NCBI GenBank assembly: GCA_014058105.1
Contig: JACGCM010001659.1
Coordinates: 4,092,001 to 4,156,000 of the forward strand
DNA from: Kingdonia uniflora
Taxonomy: Eukaryota; Streptophyta; Magnoliopsida; Ranunculales; Circaeasteraceae
DNA: 64,000 bases
Direction: 5' to 3'
Part shown: positions 10,841 through 22,084 of the stretch, piece by piece
Layout of the letters: every line of letters starts with the position of its first letter
How positions within the stretch are numbered: position 1 is the stretch's first letter
Made by a program: the position numbers and the translations under genes
The notes under the pieces: generated by a model
The model's input: the letters and a program-made list of their open reading frames with translations, nothing else
Database searches by the model: none
Told to the model about the DNA's origin: nothing

Positions 10841-12380
10841 CCTGCTAGTACTATATAGTTAAAAATTCATATAAGGGAGTAACAGCTGTCAGTCTCATGG
10901 CTACGGACATTATGATACTGACATAGTGGTTTATTTGGAATATTTAAAATCTCCTGTGCTTATCGATAGAATTTGTCCCCCTTTAATACTGGTAAGATCG
11001 CAGATAGGGTTGTATTCATGGGAGGTAAGACTGGGACATGTCGATCTTTGCGTTTGATATTGTCATTGAAGCGCCTACGCTGCATGGCAAGAATATTCAT
11101 TGCTGATTTAGAGTACGGTGGTAAGAGCGCATCATTGGAATGTATAACGGAAGAACTCTTCATTTTATCTTTCTTGGACCACTCGAGTTCAATGTAGTTA
11201 CTTACCACATCAATCATTTTTGTAACGGTTTTTTGTTTGTGGAGCATGAGTTCTTCTCGAACTTTAAAACCGATGTGAAGAGCAGAGGTGAATGCCGGTA
11301 CGATAATCTCGGGATTTGAATTCCCAATTTTCCTCATTTATGGCAGGAAACGCTTATTGAAATTTGCCAAGGTTTTCTTTACCCCTTGTTCAAAAAAGAA
11401 GAAAGAGTCTACTGTTATCTCGCGCTCTTTGGCATGAACGTAGTTTGTCTCAAAGAGTCATTGCAATTGAATGAAGCAGGTAATCGATCCTTCTTGAATG
11501 GTGTAAAGCCACCTAAGGGGCTCTTCTTTAAGGCTCATATTGAATAGATGGCACAGCATGTGATTGAGTTTAGAATATAGGCTAACAGCTGCTTTGAAGT
11601 GGTTAAGGTGAATGAGGGGATCAGTGAGACCTGCGTACTGGTAGAACCTCAGCATGTTGAAGTTGTCTAGGATCGGCATGACTTCGAGAAGAGGTGAAAT
11701 TAGATTAGTCTCGATCCTATCAAGAGTGGATCGTCAACCTAGATTGTCTGGATATATGGCTTGAATCCTGTTGTTCAAGTCATTTAAGGTAATGAACTGA
11801 TGGAGAGCATTTGGTTCAGCTGCTGCTTGAGGATCAAAATCTCCTTGCCCTTCTGGGCCCAATCGCTCTCTGACTAGTCATCTTGGAGGTGGTGGTGTTT
11901 AATGACGCGTTCGTCAGACTCTTTGAGTTGTCGATACTAATGACATAAGGCCAAAATAACGCGTTCGTCAGACTCTTTCTCTTCCCTTAGTTGGCTTTCA
12001 CGCTGGACAGCTCGCAACCAATGTTTACTCAGGGCCTGTAGAGGTTATCTTTGCCGACAAGTGATTCGATCTTATTACCTTTGTAAACTTTCCATTTCTT
12101 TTTGATGAGTTTGGCTCAGTTGATCCAGGGCCTTCCTTCTCTCGTTTCTCTCAACTTAGAAGGCATGGGCGTGAATCCTTTGATCCTCCAGTCAATGGTT
12201 CCTGTCAGACTCCATCTGCCTCTGAAGTTTAAAAATTATATTGTAGAAATCAATTATTTTTGGTTGGATGGTGACTTGGTTGTCCTTATTATTTCTCTAA
12301 GTACTGGAGGAGCTTCTAAGGTTCATATTTCTCATGCAATTGATTGAACTTGACGAGTACTTGGTAAATAAAATGTGGAT
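10841..12380 (-). pseudogene. T1 gag
   Basis: A retrotransposon gag domain reads at 11458-11679 (LNHFKAAVSLYSKLNHMLCH ... EEPLRWLYTIQEGSITCFIQL), matching T3 EPLRWLHTLNEGSIFTFKQL. 10960-11337 covers the C-terminal part with a second conserved block (MIDVVSNYIELE), and a CCHC-like knuckle (CQYHNVRSHETDSCYSL) lies at about 10880-10940. An ACGCGTTCGTCAGACTCTTT direct repeat lies at about 11905 and 11960. Several frameshifts and stops. Confidence 0.75.
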
Positions 12381-12401
12381 CTTCCCACAAATGGCGCCAA
12401 T
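12381..12401 (-). other. T1 primer binding region
   Basis: On the minus strand TTGGCGCCATTTGTGGGAAG directly follows the LTR end. This conserved TGGCGCC-type site is shared by all Tat-like elements in the window. Confidence 0.7.
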
Positions 12402-12977
12402 TGTAATGGTGTATTTTCTCTGACTGTAAACTCTGCCAATAATTTTGTAAAGAGGGTTGTAATTCGAAGCTAGAACACACTAGATTTTATGTGGAAACTC
12501 AGTAAAGCCTGAGAGATACTATGACCTCAAGGAGGATTTGATGATGAAATCCAATATGTGCTAGTTAATACAATTGCTAATAGATAAAATATTTATAAAT
12601 AATAGAAAAATGATTGGGATCTCAGATGCTATTCAACATGTGCCCTGGCCGTATTTATAATGGATGCGGGCAGTTACAAGTAATTGGTCTCCTAGTTTAA
12701 CATATAGTGGGTAAACTTCTCAGATCTCTTACAACGGCTCTATTTGACAAAGTGAAGTAGTTACTGTAGAAGATCTAGATCTAAAGGGGTGCACTTGATA
12801 TCTTCTCAAATAATTACATAGTTTTGATATGATTGTACTATCTTCTTCTTATTAAATCTGGAGAGTAATACTGCTACACAGTCTTTTTGAGTGATTAGAT
12901 ACCTTCAACTTGACTGTATTTAGCTTATCTTTTTTCGAATCTGGGAAATATGCTGTAGTGGCTTATTCCACATCACA
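12402..12977 (-). repeat. T1 5' LTR
   Basis: Minus-strand TGTGATGTGG at 12977 to ACACCATTACA at 12402 (TG...CA, 576 bp), with a TATAAATAC box at about 12652-12660. The end position follows from the primer site. The start is inferred from the TG dinucleotide and from the neighbouring T2 LTR, since no second copy is in the window. Confidence 0.65.
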
Positions 12978-12983
12978 GACTCA

Positions 12984-13472
12984 TGTTTGACCATCATACG
13001 ACCACGCGGCCTCATCAACATACACGTGGTACTTACAGTTACAAAATTCTAAGTCATCATTTTTGACCTTTACATCAACAGTTCAAGCCAACAAACGCAC
13101 CGTCATCAATGAAGTCGTAACAAAAAACGCAAGATCAAGCCGTTACACAATCAAACCATCATTAAAGATGTTAATGGTCGTCAAAGGGTCATATTATAGA
13201 ACCTATAAATTGGACTAGAGAATTTCAGATAAAGAACGGAGGAATGCTCACTCAACACTTTATACAGAACTATTCAGAGCATCATTTGTAATAGTTAGCA
13301 ATCCTTAATAAAATCTATATCTCTTTCTAATCCTCAAGAGAGATCGTGGTTTTTAACCTATTCTAGCTTTTCCACGCTAAACTTTGTGCTAATTGTTACT
13401 CCTTGTGTGCTAATCGTTATGAATATATTTGGTGTAAATACTAAGTTCGAATCATAAAATTAGGCTATTACA
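12984..13472 (+). repeat. T2 5' LTR
   Basis: TGTTTGACCATC ... TAGGCTATTACA (TG...CA, 489 bp), with a TATAAAT box at about 13204 and the conserved Tat LTR end before the primer site. The start is inferred because no 3' copy is present. It begins 6 bp from the T1 LTR, in the opposite direction. Confidence 0.7.
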
Positions 13473-13495
13473 TTTGGCGTCGTCTATGGGAACGA
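13473..13495 (+). other. T2 primer binding region
   Basis: TTTGGCGTCGTCTATGGGAA, the Tat-type primer region with two changes from the T1 version. Confidence 0.65.
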
Positions 13496-13544
13496 AGTTC
13501 CCAAATTCATTATTTTTGAAAATAACTTATTATCTCTCTACAAA

Positions 13545-15200
13545 ATGACCCATCCAAACCAGAGTACGCTGATTTCTCCAGCAGAAGGAAACGCCGCACT
13601 AGCAAAATTGCGGGCAAATCTTAACTCCAAAATCGAAAGGTGAGCCGCTCTGGAGTAGCAGCTGGAAATTGCACAAGACACACTAAAGGTTCTTCAGAGT
13701 CAACATATTGCAGCCCAGAAGAACAGAGACGTACTTCCACCTCACACAAATAATCTGGGAGGTGAAGTTCATAAACAACATGGGGGCGAGCCCACTTTGG
13801 TACAGGAAGTTCACCAAGAAGTTGATGGAGAAATTGCTGGAATCAGAAAAGTAGAAGAACCACCCCGAGGAAGAGCTCGTATTCCAGCATGTAATTGACT
13901 AAGTAAAGGAAGTGGTGACTACAACCCTCGTGAAGTACGTGACTCAGGAACATGTTGAAAAATGCATTAAAGAACTGCTTGATGCCTAGGCTCAAACCAC
14001 TAAAGGCATTCACAACAGGTTACAGAAAAGCCTGATCGCTTAGGAATTATTGGATGGCGAGGTTCCCACCGGTTTCCACACGCCAAAAACTTGATAGTAC
14101 AAGGGCAATGATCCAGTGGAGCATGTTTAAGAATTTTAGGATGCTCTGGGCCTACATTCTACATCCAACCACTTTCTATGCTGGCTCTTTCCTTCTAGTT
14201 TACTAGGCGAGCCTTTGCGATGGTTCTATTCACTACCAGATGGGTCCATTACGACTTTTGAACAATTGTGGGAAATTTTTGTCAAGAACTATTCGTATAA
14301 CAGAGATAAGGAGGTAAATTTATATTCTCTATTCAGCCTCAAGTAGGTACCAGGGGAGAGGCTTGAAACATTTACTAAGAAATTCCTGAAGTTGGTCAGA
14401 AAAGTAGATCAACTAGATCAGAAGAATACTATTTTAGCCTTTACTAAGGCTTTGCTCGTGGATAGTAAAGCAAAAAAGTACTTGATTCTGAATAAACCTT
14501 CAACTCTGGAAGACATGATTGAGAAAGTCAATGGATATATCGATCTAGAAAGAATGGTATCCAAAAAATACAAAGCTCAAAAATCAACCTTGACAGCACG
14601 AGATCAATCCATAGGCCAAGATTTCTATTATGCTGCTGATCATGGGGGAGATAGGAAGAGGACCAAATCTGGTGGCGATCAACCTTAGAAAGGCAATAAT
14701 ATGCCAAAACCCTGTCTTCACAAGATGAATATTACCATAGCCAGCATCTATCCTATGCTTCAAAAGGATAAGTTTTTTTGTAATGTCTAGTATCTCCAAC
14801 CTATTGAGAACAAACCATATTGCATTAACCACAAAGTCTGACATCATGAGACGAAACATTGCTTTGCGTTACAACGACTGTTAGAGTATATTTTTCCAGA
14901 TAGATGAATGTATGAGTACATCGTAGACGTTAAAAGTTACAAGAATGGGAGTTACAGTCTTCCTACGGAGATCGTACAGGTAGAAGAAATGGCAGAGGAG
15001 AAACATTTTTACCATATCTTCCTTAGCCACTTTATCGAAACTCATACCATTAACAGATCGGTCAGGTGCAGTAGATGATGTCTTGGATAATGTTAAGATT
15101 TATCTATGGTTGACAAGGAAGCTCGATTACTCCCTACATCCAGTTCCCAATGCATATGAATCTCTTTTGAAGATTGCGATGTTCGACATGTCATCTTTCC
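13545..15200 (+). pseudogene. T2 gag
   Basis: The chosen ATG (MTHPNQST...) is the first after the primer site and matches the position of the T3 start (MANPETPN...). A coiled segment (QLEIAQDTLKVLQSQ), a gag core broken by frameshifts (13960-14390) and a clean C-terminal block (14392-14687, with MIEKVNGYIDLER) follow. A CCHC-like cluster (YCINHK ... HHETKHC) lies at about 14817-14865. Several in-frame stops. Confidence 0.7.
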
Positions 15201-15204
15201 TCAT

Positions 15205-15590
15205 CATGATGTACTCGTGATCATGTTAAAAATGAGAAATGTCGGGCTACATACAATGATGGTGGATACTGATAGTAGCATCAAACTACTTTTCTAAAGC
15301 ACGATTGATAAGATGGGACTGGCCGATAAAGTTCAACCTAGTAACGTCGACATCAGTGGATTCAACGGCTCAGGGGAAGAATGTGTAGGAAATTTCATAC
15401 TTCATATTATAGCTGGTCCAATAACAGTCGACGTAGTATTCTACATTATCAATACAAGATCGTGCTATCTAGGGATCATGGTACGCTGCTGGCTGCATAA
15501 CATGCGAGCTATCCCATTGGCCTATCATTTGGTATTGCGATTCAATTGGAATAACATCATTTAGGAGATCAAGAGTAGTCAGAAGCTAGC
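15205..15590 (+). pseudogene. T2 aspartic protease, catalytic loop mutated
   Basis: MMVDTDSSIKLLF at about 15259-15297 aligns with T3 MMVDTGSSIKLLF, but the catalytic DTG is DTD, a Gly-to-Asp change expected to abolish activity. A stop follows KLLF in both T2 and T3. Downstream ISGFNGSGEECVGNF and SCYLGIMVRCWLHNMRAIP complete the fold. Confidence 0.75.
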
Positions 15591-15734
15591 TTGAGCTTGA
15601 AAAAAAAATACTATTACCACTATGACAGAACCATCAATACCATAGCGCATATAACAATTACCAAAAACCACAGGGAACATTACAGAGAATTTTACAAAAA
15701 ATGAACTGCCAGGCGCAGAAACTACAAAATACGC

Positions 15735-17180
15735 TGAGATCAGTGGAGATATGAGGGGCACCTACATTGGAACTCTTTTTCCTACGACAGAGTGCAATGC
15801 TCTTATTTAATTTTTTAAAGATAACAATAATGTCTTCGTTTGGACATTTCACGAAATGTCAGGCATTGATCCCAATTTTTCCTGCCATAAGCTTAGTTTG
15901 AAAGATAAAGCTGAGGCAGTCAATCAAAAATAGAGATCTTTTACTCCGAGACTCTGAGAAAAAGTTAACAAAGAGATCGACAAACTAATTAAAGTTAGTT
16001 TTATCCGGAGAGCCAACTACCCTGAATGGATCCCGAACAGTGTCGCAGTGCCGAAGAAAATTGGAAATATCAGAGTTTACGTGGATTTTACAAACCTCAA
16101 TAAACATACTCCAAAAGATAGTTTTCCACTTCCTATCATCAATCATCTGTACAATTCCACTGTAGGGCATAAACTCCTATCCATGATGGATGCCGCATTA
16201 GGGTACAACCAGATACCTCTCTTAACCGAAGATCAAGAAAAAACAACTTTCATTACAGAACATGGCTTGCATTGCTTCAAAGTCATGCCTTTTGAACTCA
16301 AAAACGTATGAGCCACTTACCAAAGATTGATGATACTGATGTTCAAATACCATCTCGAGAAAATGATGGAAGTTTACATTGATGATATGTTCTGTAAAAG
16401 TCTCAAGAAAGAAAATCATTTCGCAGATTTACACACGACCTTCGAAATTCTTCGATCTTACAGAATGAGACTCAATCCTGACAAGTGCCAGTTCGGAGTC
16501 CAATCTGGCAAATTCTTGGGATATTTGATCAACAAGTAAGGCATAGTGGTTGGCCCAGATCGTATTCGTGTACTATTATCTATGCCTTCTCCAAGGACGA
16601 AGAAAGACGTATAGAAGCTAGCTGGCAAGATAGCGATAATCAATCTTTTTGTCTCTAAATATTTAGATCGGTGTCGATGGTTATTCGACCTACTGCGTGA
16701 AGGGATAAAGAAATATAAATCTATAAAAGATCCTGAGATCGAGTGGACTGCAGAATGTGAAGCAACCTTCCAGGAACTTAAGCGTTATTTGGAAAAGACA
16801 CCAGTAATGAGTACACCCAAGGAAGGAGAAGAGCTTACCATATATCTTGCCATTACTGATAAATTACTAAGCATAGTCCTCATTTGACTTGATGAAAAGA
16901 CAGAGAAGCCTATCTACTTTATCAGCAAGACTCTTACTCTGGCAAAATCATGGTATATTAAGATTGATAAACTACTGTTTACTCTCGTTTACAAGTCACA
17001 GAAGCTAAAATTACATTTCCAAGTTCACTCAGTTTGAGTAATGACAAATTATCCTTTACGCAAAATCTTATTCAAACGAGAGAAATCCTGACGAATTTAG
17101 CAATGGTCGGTAACTCTTGGTGAGTATGATATACGACTCGTACCATAACATTCCAAAAAAGGGCAAGCAGTAGCAGATTT
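15735..17180 (+). pseudogene. T2 reverse transcriptase and first RNase H
   Basis: Pre-RT (FHEMSGIDPNFSCHKLSL), fingers (RVYVDFTNLNKHTPKDSFPLP), palm (MDAALGYNQIP) and an intact YIDDM at about 16375-16390, then thumb and RT-connected RNase H (EWTAECEATFQELKRYL, PIYFISKTLT). Stops include a TGA at 15955-15957 and one at 17089-17091, both at codons where T3 also has TGA. Confidence 0.8.
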
Positions 17181-17214
17181 CCTTGCAGGCCTTCTAGTAG
17201 ATGATCCCGATTGG

Positions 17215-17774
17215 GATGAAAATTGTACCGACGTCAATGAAGAACAGTTCGAGGAAAAGTCAGATTGGATATCCAAGAAAGATTAACACCTTTTAACTGA
17301 CGGTTCTGCTGGACCTGCGGGATCAGGCATCGGCATCGTCCTTATCACGCCTTTCAATGATAGAATTAAAAAGGCAATCATACTCAATTTCAAAGCTATC
17401 ATCAATGAGACTGAATATGGGGCATTAATTCACGGTCTAGATATGGCTTTAGAGATTAGAGTTCCCAAGTTATCTGTGTACATGGATTCCTTATTCATAG
17501 TGAACCATTATACAAACAAGTTTTAGAAAAATGGAAAAATGATTGATTACGCCACAGTAGTAGCCGACAGAATAAGCAGATTCAACAAAGCTACCATCGA
17601 ACATTTACTTCATGGAGAAAATAGACATTCTGATTCCCTTGCCTATCTAGTGGGAGTCTTCAGAATAGAAGCTCGATATTTGAAGATCAAAGTAATATCT
17701 ACCCCCAATATTAACATTATCAGTTCAAATTCTATTAATACTGAGGGCGTTAAAGAGGATGAGGACGATTGAAG
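17215..17774 (+). pseudogene. T2 second (archaeal-type) RNase H
   Basis: LLTDGSAGPAGSGIGIVLI (first Asp), INETEYGAL (Glu), VYMDSLF (Asp) and HSDSLAYL give the four-part RNase H active site. A stop replaces Trp just before LLTDGS, as in T1. A second stop after TNKF precedes an open end (17539-17772). Confidence 0.75.
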
Positions 17775-19002
17775 ATGGCCTTTCCTCATATATATTAGAC
17801 CCCAAAACAAGTTTGACGGTGAACTCCCCAAAGATCCTGCTGAAAGAAGTCGTTTGCTTGACAATACTAAGCGATACATCGTGGTCGATAACTTTCTTTA
17901 TAAAAAATTAGTAACAGGACCCTATCTTGAATGTTTATAAGATAAAGAGGCTCAAGACTTCCTGTACGAACTTTACGAAGGTACTTGTGGGTCCCATCCA
18001 GTAGGATGATCTTTAGCAAACCGAGCTCTTACTCAAGGAGTCCTTTGGCCTAAAGCTCAAGCCATCAAATATGCGAACAAGTATAATGCCCGCCAATGAC
18101 AAATTTGAGCTCCATTCTTGGAACTCCATTCTAGTAAAGTTATTTGGCTATTCAGAAGATGGGCTCTCGACCTCGTGGGAGAGTTCCCAACGTCACCAGG
18201 AGAAATGAAGCACCTCCTACTTACAACGAACTACTTTACCAAATGGGTAGAAGCAATTCCTTTGTGTCGAACACGAGAAGATGAAGTCATCAAGTTTATA
18301 TGGGAGATGATTATAATACGGTTTGGTTGCCCCCACCTCACCCGAATCAGCAATGAACATCAGTTCATTGGCTCTAAAGTCGTTGAGTTCCCCAATCAGC
18401 ACAACATCATCTACTTTCCTTCCAATCTATATTATTCACATGGAAATGGTCAGGCTGAAGTCACCAATCGAATTATCGCCGACAAGATCAAAAAGTGCTT
18501 GACAGAGAAGAAGGGTAATTGGGTGCAAGGATTACTACATGTATTATGGTAATATCTCACAATGCCTTGAGTATAGACTGGTTGCACGTCGTTCCCATTG
18601 GCGTATAGTATTGAAGTAATCATCCCCACTCAATATTATCACCCATTGGGGAACCATACCATGACAGGCAAAGAAAATGAATTCTAATTGGCATGTAACA
18701 TGAATTGGATCAAAGAAACTAGAGACAGAACAATCATGAACTTGGAAAGATACCACCAGGCTTTAACCATATCTTATAACAAATGAGTTCATGATAAAGA
18801 GTTTGAAATTAAAGATCTAGTCTTCCGGGAAGTCCCAAAGCACAGAAAGAAAGTCAATGCTAGAAAACTTACAGAAAATTGAGATGGTCCTTTTATTATT
18901 GTTGGGAAAAGTGGACTTGGCTCTTACGACCTCGCCATCGAACATGGGGATCGAGTGCGTAATCCTTGGAACACAGGGATATTAAAGCTATATCAAAGAT
19001 AA
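17775..19002 (+). pseudogene. T2 integrase, catalytic Asp lost
   Basis: HHCC region (ELYEGTCGSH ... YANKYNARQ, with the CxxC lost), core start WALDLVGEFP, then ISNEHQF where T3 has IDNGPQF: the second catalytic Asp is Ser. GNGQAEVTNRI keeps the Glu. The C-terminal domain ends NPWNTGILKLYQR and TAA at 19000-19002. With the missing Asp and several stops it cannot act. Confidence 0.8.
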
Positions 19003-19049
19003 TAATATATTACAGAGTACTTTTCTAATAAATTTATCATCTTGTACGT

Positions 19050-19217
19050 CGGTCTTACATCATTGAAATACTTATGTTTGATTTCCCTACATAAGAGTAC
19101 TTTCTACTATTTCATACAGTACTCTATCTAACATCCTTTATATGCCAATCTTATAACAATGAAATACTTGTGTTTGATTGCCCTATATTACAATACTTTT
19201 ATAATATATCATACTAA
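19050..19217. repeat. T2 tandem repeat behind integrase
   Basis: Two imperfect copies of a ~95-bp unit (GAAATACTT(A/G)TGTTTGATT... at about 19057 and 19159), starting 50 bp after the T2 stop codon. It lies in the same relative position as the T1 and T3 arrays but shares no obvious sequence with them; cut at 19218. Confidence 0.55.
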
Positions 19218-20450
19218 TGAGTGCGTAATTATGACATTTTTAATATACCTGAACATGTATTTTAGTCGTCTATTATATTTAATTTAGGGTACTTATGCGT
19301 ATTTGCTTGATTGTAGCTATTGGAGATGAATATTTGAAACCAAGCTCTTAAAGTCAAGTAAAAGTATCTCCAACAGTTTATAGCACAAAAAGTCAAAGAC
19401 ACAATATATTTGGTCTCAAGGTTAAAGAAATATATACACATATATTCTTGGAGAATAAGATCAAAATATATATTGCATCCAAGATCCTTGAAGATATTTC
19501 ATATTGAAGATATATGCAAGAGTTTCCATGAAGAAAGATCTCTACATCACTTACAAGAATTATATGCAAGAATTTTAGGTTATTGATTGCAATATTGAAA
19601 TATATTATTGTAAAAATATTATTTATAATTTAATGTATAGTTTCTAAATTTGGGTTCCTTCTCCTATAAAAGGAAGCCTCCCTATTGTAATTGTGCATCT
19701 CATATTGGAGCAAGTTTAGAAGAAATAAAGTCTTAGTTTTATTTAATTATCTATTCTATCATTTATTTTCTTTTATAAATAGTTAGCTAGTTCATGCAAT
19801 GATCTTGGGAATGATAGATGGCTAATCTCCTCTAGCTATGACTAGAAGAAAGCCCTTACCCGAGTAACAATAGTTATGTTGCAGTTTTATGATTAGTTCT
19901 CTTTTTGCAATCTTCTAAAATAGTTATAATCTACTTCTAGGCTTAACCATAACTAGTAAGTGAATTTATACTATTTAGCCAAAATCCGGTGTTATAACCA
20001 TCAAACCGGATTTTAGGGAAAACACGAAGAGAACTTGAAGGAGAATTCGACCAAGCTTAACCATATTTGGAAGAATTCCTCCAATACATTGGATTAAGTA
20101 AAACCTAATTTGACCAAGCCTTAGTAGATGCTTAACCATGGATCTAGGATTGACATTTACATCGAAAAAGCCATACCTAGGATTTTTGACATGAATAATC
20201 TGCCTAGTAAAGCTACATAATTACAATTATTGCTTTAGTTGGGCCAAATTCTAGTCGTAGCTATTCCCTTGTTAATTGCTCTTGTTATTTCTTTATTTTC
20301 AATCTATCTCTTATAAAACATTATTCGGCCTAGAAAGTATTTGTTATCCCAAACCTCCCTGTGCATTCGATCCCACTCATCCGTGCTACAATTTGACAAT
20401 CGTACTTTAAGCGGGTATTTTGCTAGAGGACTCCCAAAATTCTCTTATCA
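19218..20450 (+). repeat. A1 LTR
   Basis: TGAGTGCGTAATTATGACA ... TCTCTTATCA (TG...CA, 1233 bp), with TATAAAAGG at about 19675. The start is supported by the A2 fragment at 63018, which begins at the same base; the end by the primer site three bases on. Confidence 0.75.
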
Positions 20451-20452
20451 AA

Positions 20453-20470
20453 TGGCACCGTTGCCGGGGA
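20453..20470 (+). other. A1 primer binding site (Athila type)
   Basis: TGGCACCGTTGCCGGGGA is the well-known Athila primer region and differs clearly from the Tat type TGGCGCC...TGTGGG. Confidence 0.8.
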
Positions 20471-21424
20471 GGCATCGTTGAAAACTATTCCTTCTAATAC
20501 CGAATATTCTTTGTTAATTTTCTTTGTTAATTCTTTATAATACTGAATTTTCTTTGTTAATTCTTTCTAATACCGTCCATATCTTGCCAATGATTTCTAA
20601 ATTCCTTGTTTCTTGCATTGTAATTTGAAGTATAGTGGGCCGGTAATGCTTTCAAAGTGTTTCTAATTTTCTTCACTGCATGGATTGTTTTCTTTTTGGT
20701 GAGAGGATTTGAGTGCTGTTATTTTTAAAAAGATTACATCTTCATACTTCTTTAAATTTTAAGTTTCTTATCTTTGATTTGGTGCCTTGAGAACTAAAAT
20801 GATTGGTAATTTTTAGGACATTTTTGTGATATAGTTGTTACAACTTTACTGCGTTGTTTGGTGTATTGTAGCATATTTGTGGAACATAAGAGTAGTAAGA
20901 TAATTGACGCAGCTTGGCTTGACTCTTTAAATGGCAGTAACATCTCCTCTGAGATTTCTTTCCGAATAAAGTAGTCTCAACATTTTTTGATAAGCGGTTT
21001 CAGAGATATTAATTTTGGATGAAACATACTCAGTTTTCAACGAAAAATGTGTCCCTAAATGTTTCACGGTTTTTAACCATTTATATTTCACAATTAGGAA
21101 ATACAATTTCTACAAAATTTTCAGATAATTCAAAACCCTTTCCGAATTGCTATAGGTCATATTTTTCTGTTTAGTCGTTTGAGAGTTACAACCTTTATAA
21201 ACAATAGTAAAAATAGTCTTAGTAAAGGACACCGTAGTTCATTAATCACTTGTTTTGAGCGGTAGGGGTGCTAAATTCTTGAAAACTTCCTTCTTGAATG
21301 TTTTTTTTCTTCTAAATTATCTTTATAAATTAATATTATTTAATATTCTCTCTCAACCGAGCTGAATGATATACGCATTTGAAAATCAGGACATCATAGA
21401 CAACAATAAACTTGGAAATTGGAT

Positions 21425-22015
21425 TGATTCAATACCCTCGGGACAACGTGTATACTGGAAGAACTATGTTGTAGGTCTCAGTTACAGGTTGAATTGAGCG
21501 CATCAATAAGCGACCGTAATGATATATATTGAATGTTGAATAGCTGTATAGTGTTTCTCTGCCAGGTCGAATTGATTGACTCAATAAGCGACCCTCGGGA
21601 CAGCGTGTATATTGGAAGAGCTTTATTATAGGTCTCAGTTATAGGTTGAATTGAGTGTATCAATAAGCCAACGTAATGAGATATATTGAATGCTGAATAG
21701 CTGTATAGCGTTTCTCTGCCAGGTCGAATTTGATTGACTCAATAAGTGACCCTCGGGACAGGGTGTATACTGGAAGAGCTATGTTGTAGGTCTTAGTTAC
21801 AGGTTGAATTGAGCGTATCAATAAGTGACCGTAATGAGATATATTGAATGCTGAATAGTTGTATAGTGTGTCTTTGCCAGGTCGAATTTGATTGACTTAA
21901 TAAGCAACCCTCAGGACAGCGTGTATACTGGAAGAGCTATGTTGTATGTCTCAGTTTACAGGTCGAATTGAGCATATCAATAAGCGGCCGTAATGAGATA
22001 TGCTAAATGTTGAAT
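21425..22015 (-). repeat. L1 array, ~159-bp unit shared with T3
   Basis: About 3.6 copies with ~159-bp spacing (unit marks near 21573, 21733 and 21892), each holding two half-units with the stem TCAATAAGCGACC. It is the reverse complement of the unit in T3 at 43862-45030. Confidence 0.85.
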
Positions 22016-22084
22016 ATAGGTTGGACTGGTTGAATGAATAACCAACTTGAAGAATGTATTTTGTTTGATCGAATTGGACGTACC

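Larger units (their letters stand above)
1..12977 (-). mobile_element. T1: partial Tat-lineage Ty3/gypsy retrotransposon
   Basis: A minus-strand element read from its 5' LTR at 12402-12977 through gag, protease, RT, archaeal-type RNase H and integrase to about 6691. A tandem array and a coiled-coil ORF on the opposite strand follow, running off the left edge; the 3' LTR is outside the window. This order (pol, array, antisense ORF) is known for the Tat lineage of plant gypsy elements and recurs in T3. Two blocks are foreign to it: G1 (3208-6454) and an LTR plus leader (8620-9380). Stops and frameshifts occur in every domain, so it is defective. Confidence 0.8.
12984..19217 (+). mobile_element. 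T2: Tat-lineage Ty3/gypsy element, 3' part missing
   Basis: Plus-strand order: LTR 12984-13472, primer site, gag, protease, RT with first RNase H, second RNase H, integrase to 19002, and a short tandem repeat. At 19218 it is cut by an Athila-like LTR and no further T2 sequence is recognised. It is collinear with T3 and T1 but differs from both at most positions. The protease loop and the integrase second Asp are mutated, and stops are frequent. Confidence 0.85.
19218..21420 (+). mobile_element. A1: Athila-like LTR plus leader fragment
   Basis: LTR 19218-20450, then the Athila-type primer site and about 950 bp of AT-rich leader with no open frame. The gag expected further on is missing, and the sequence passes near 21420 into the L1 array. 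It interrupts T2. A similar but truncated LTR is at 63018. Confidence 0.7.
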
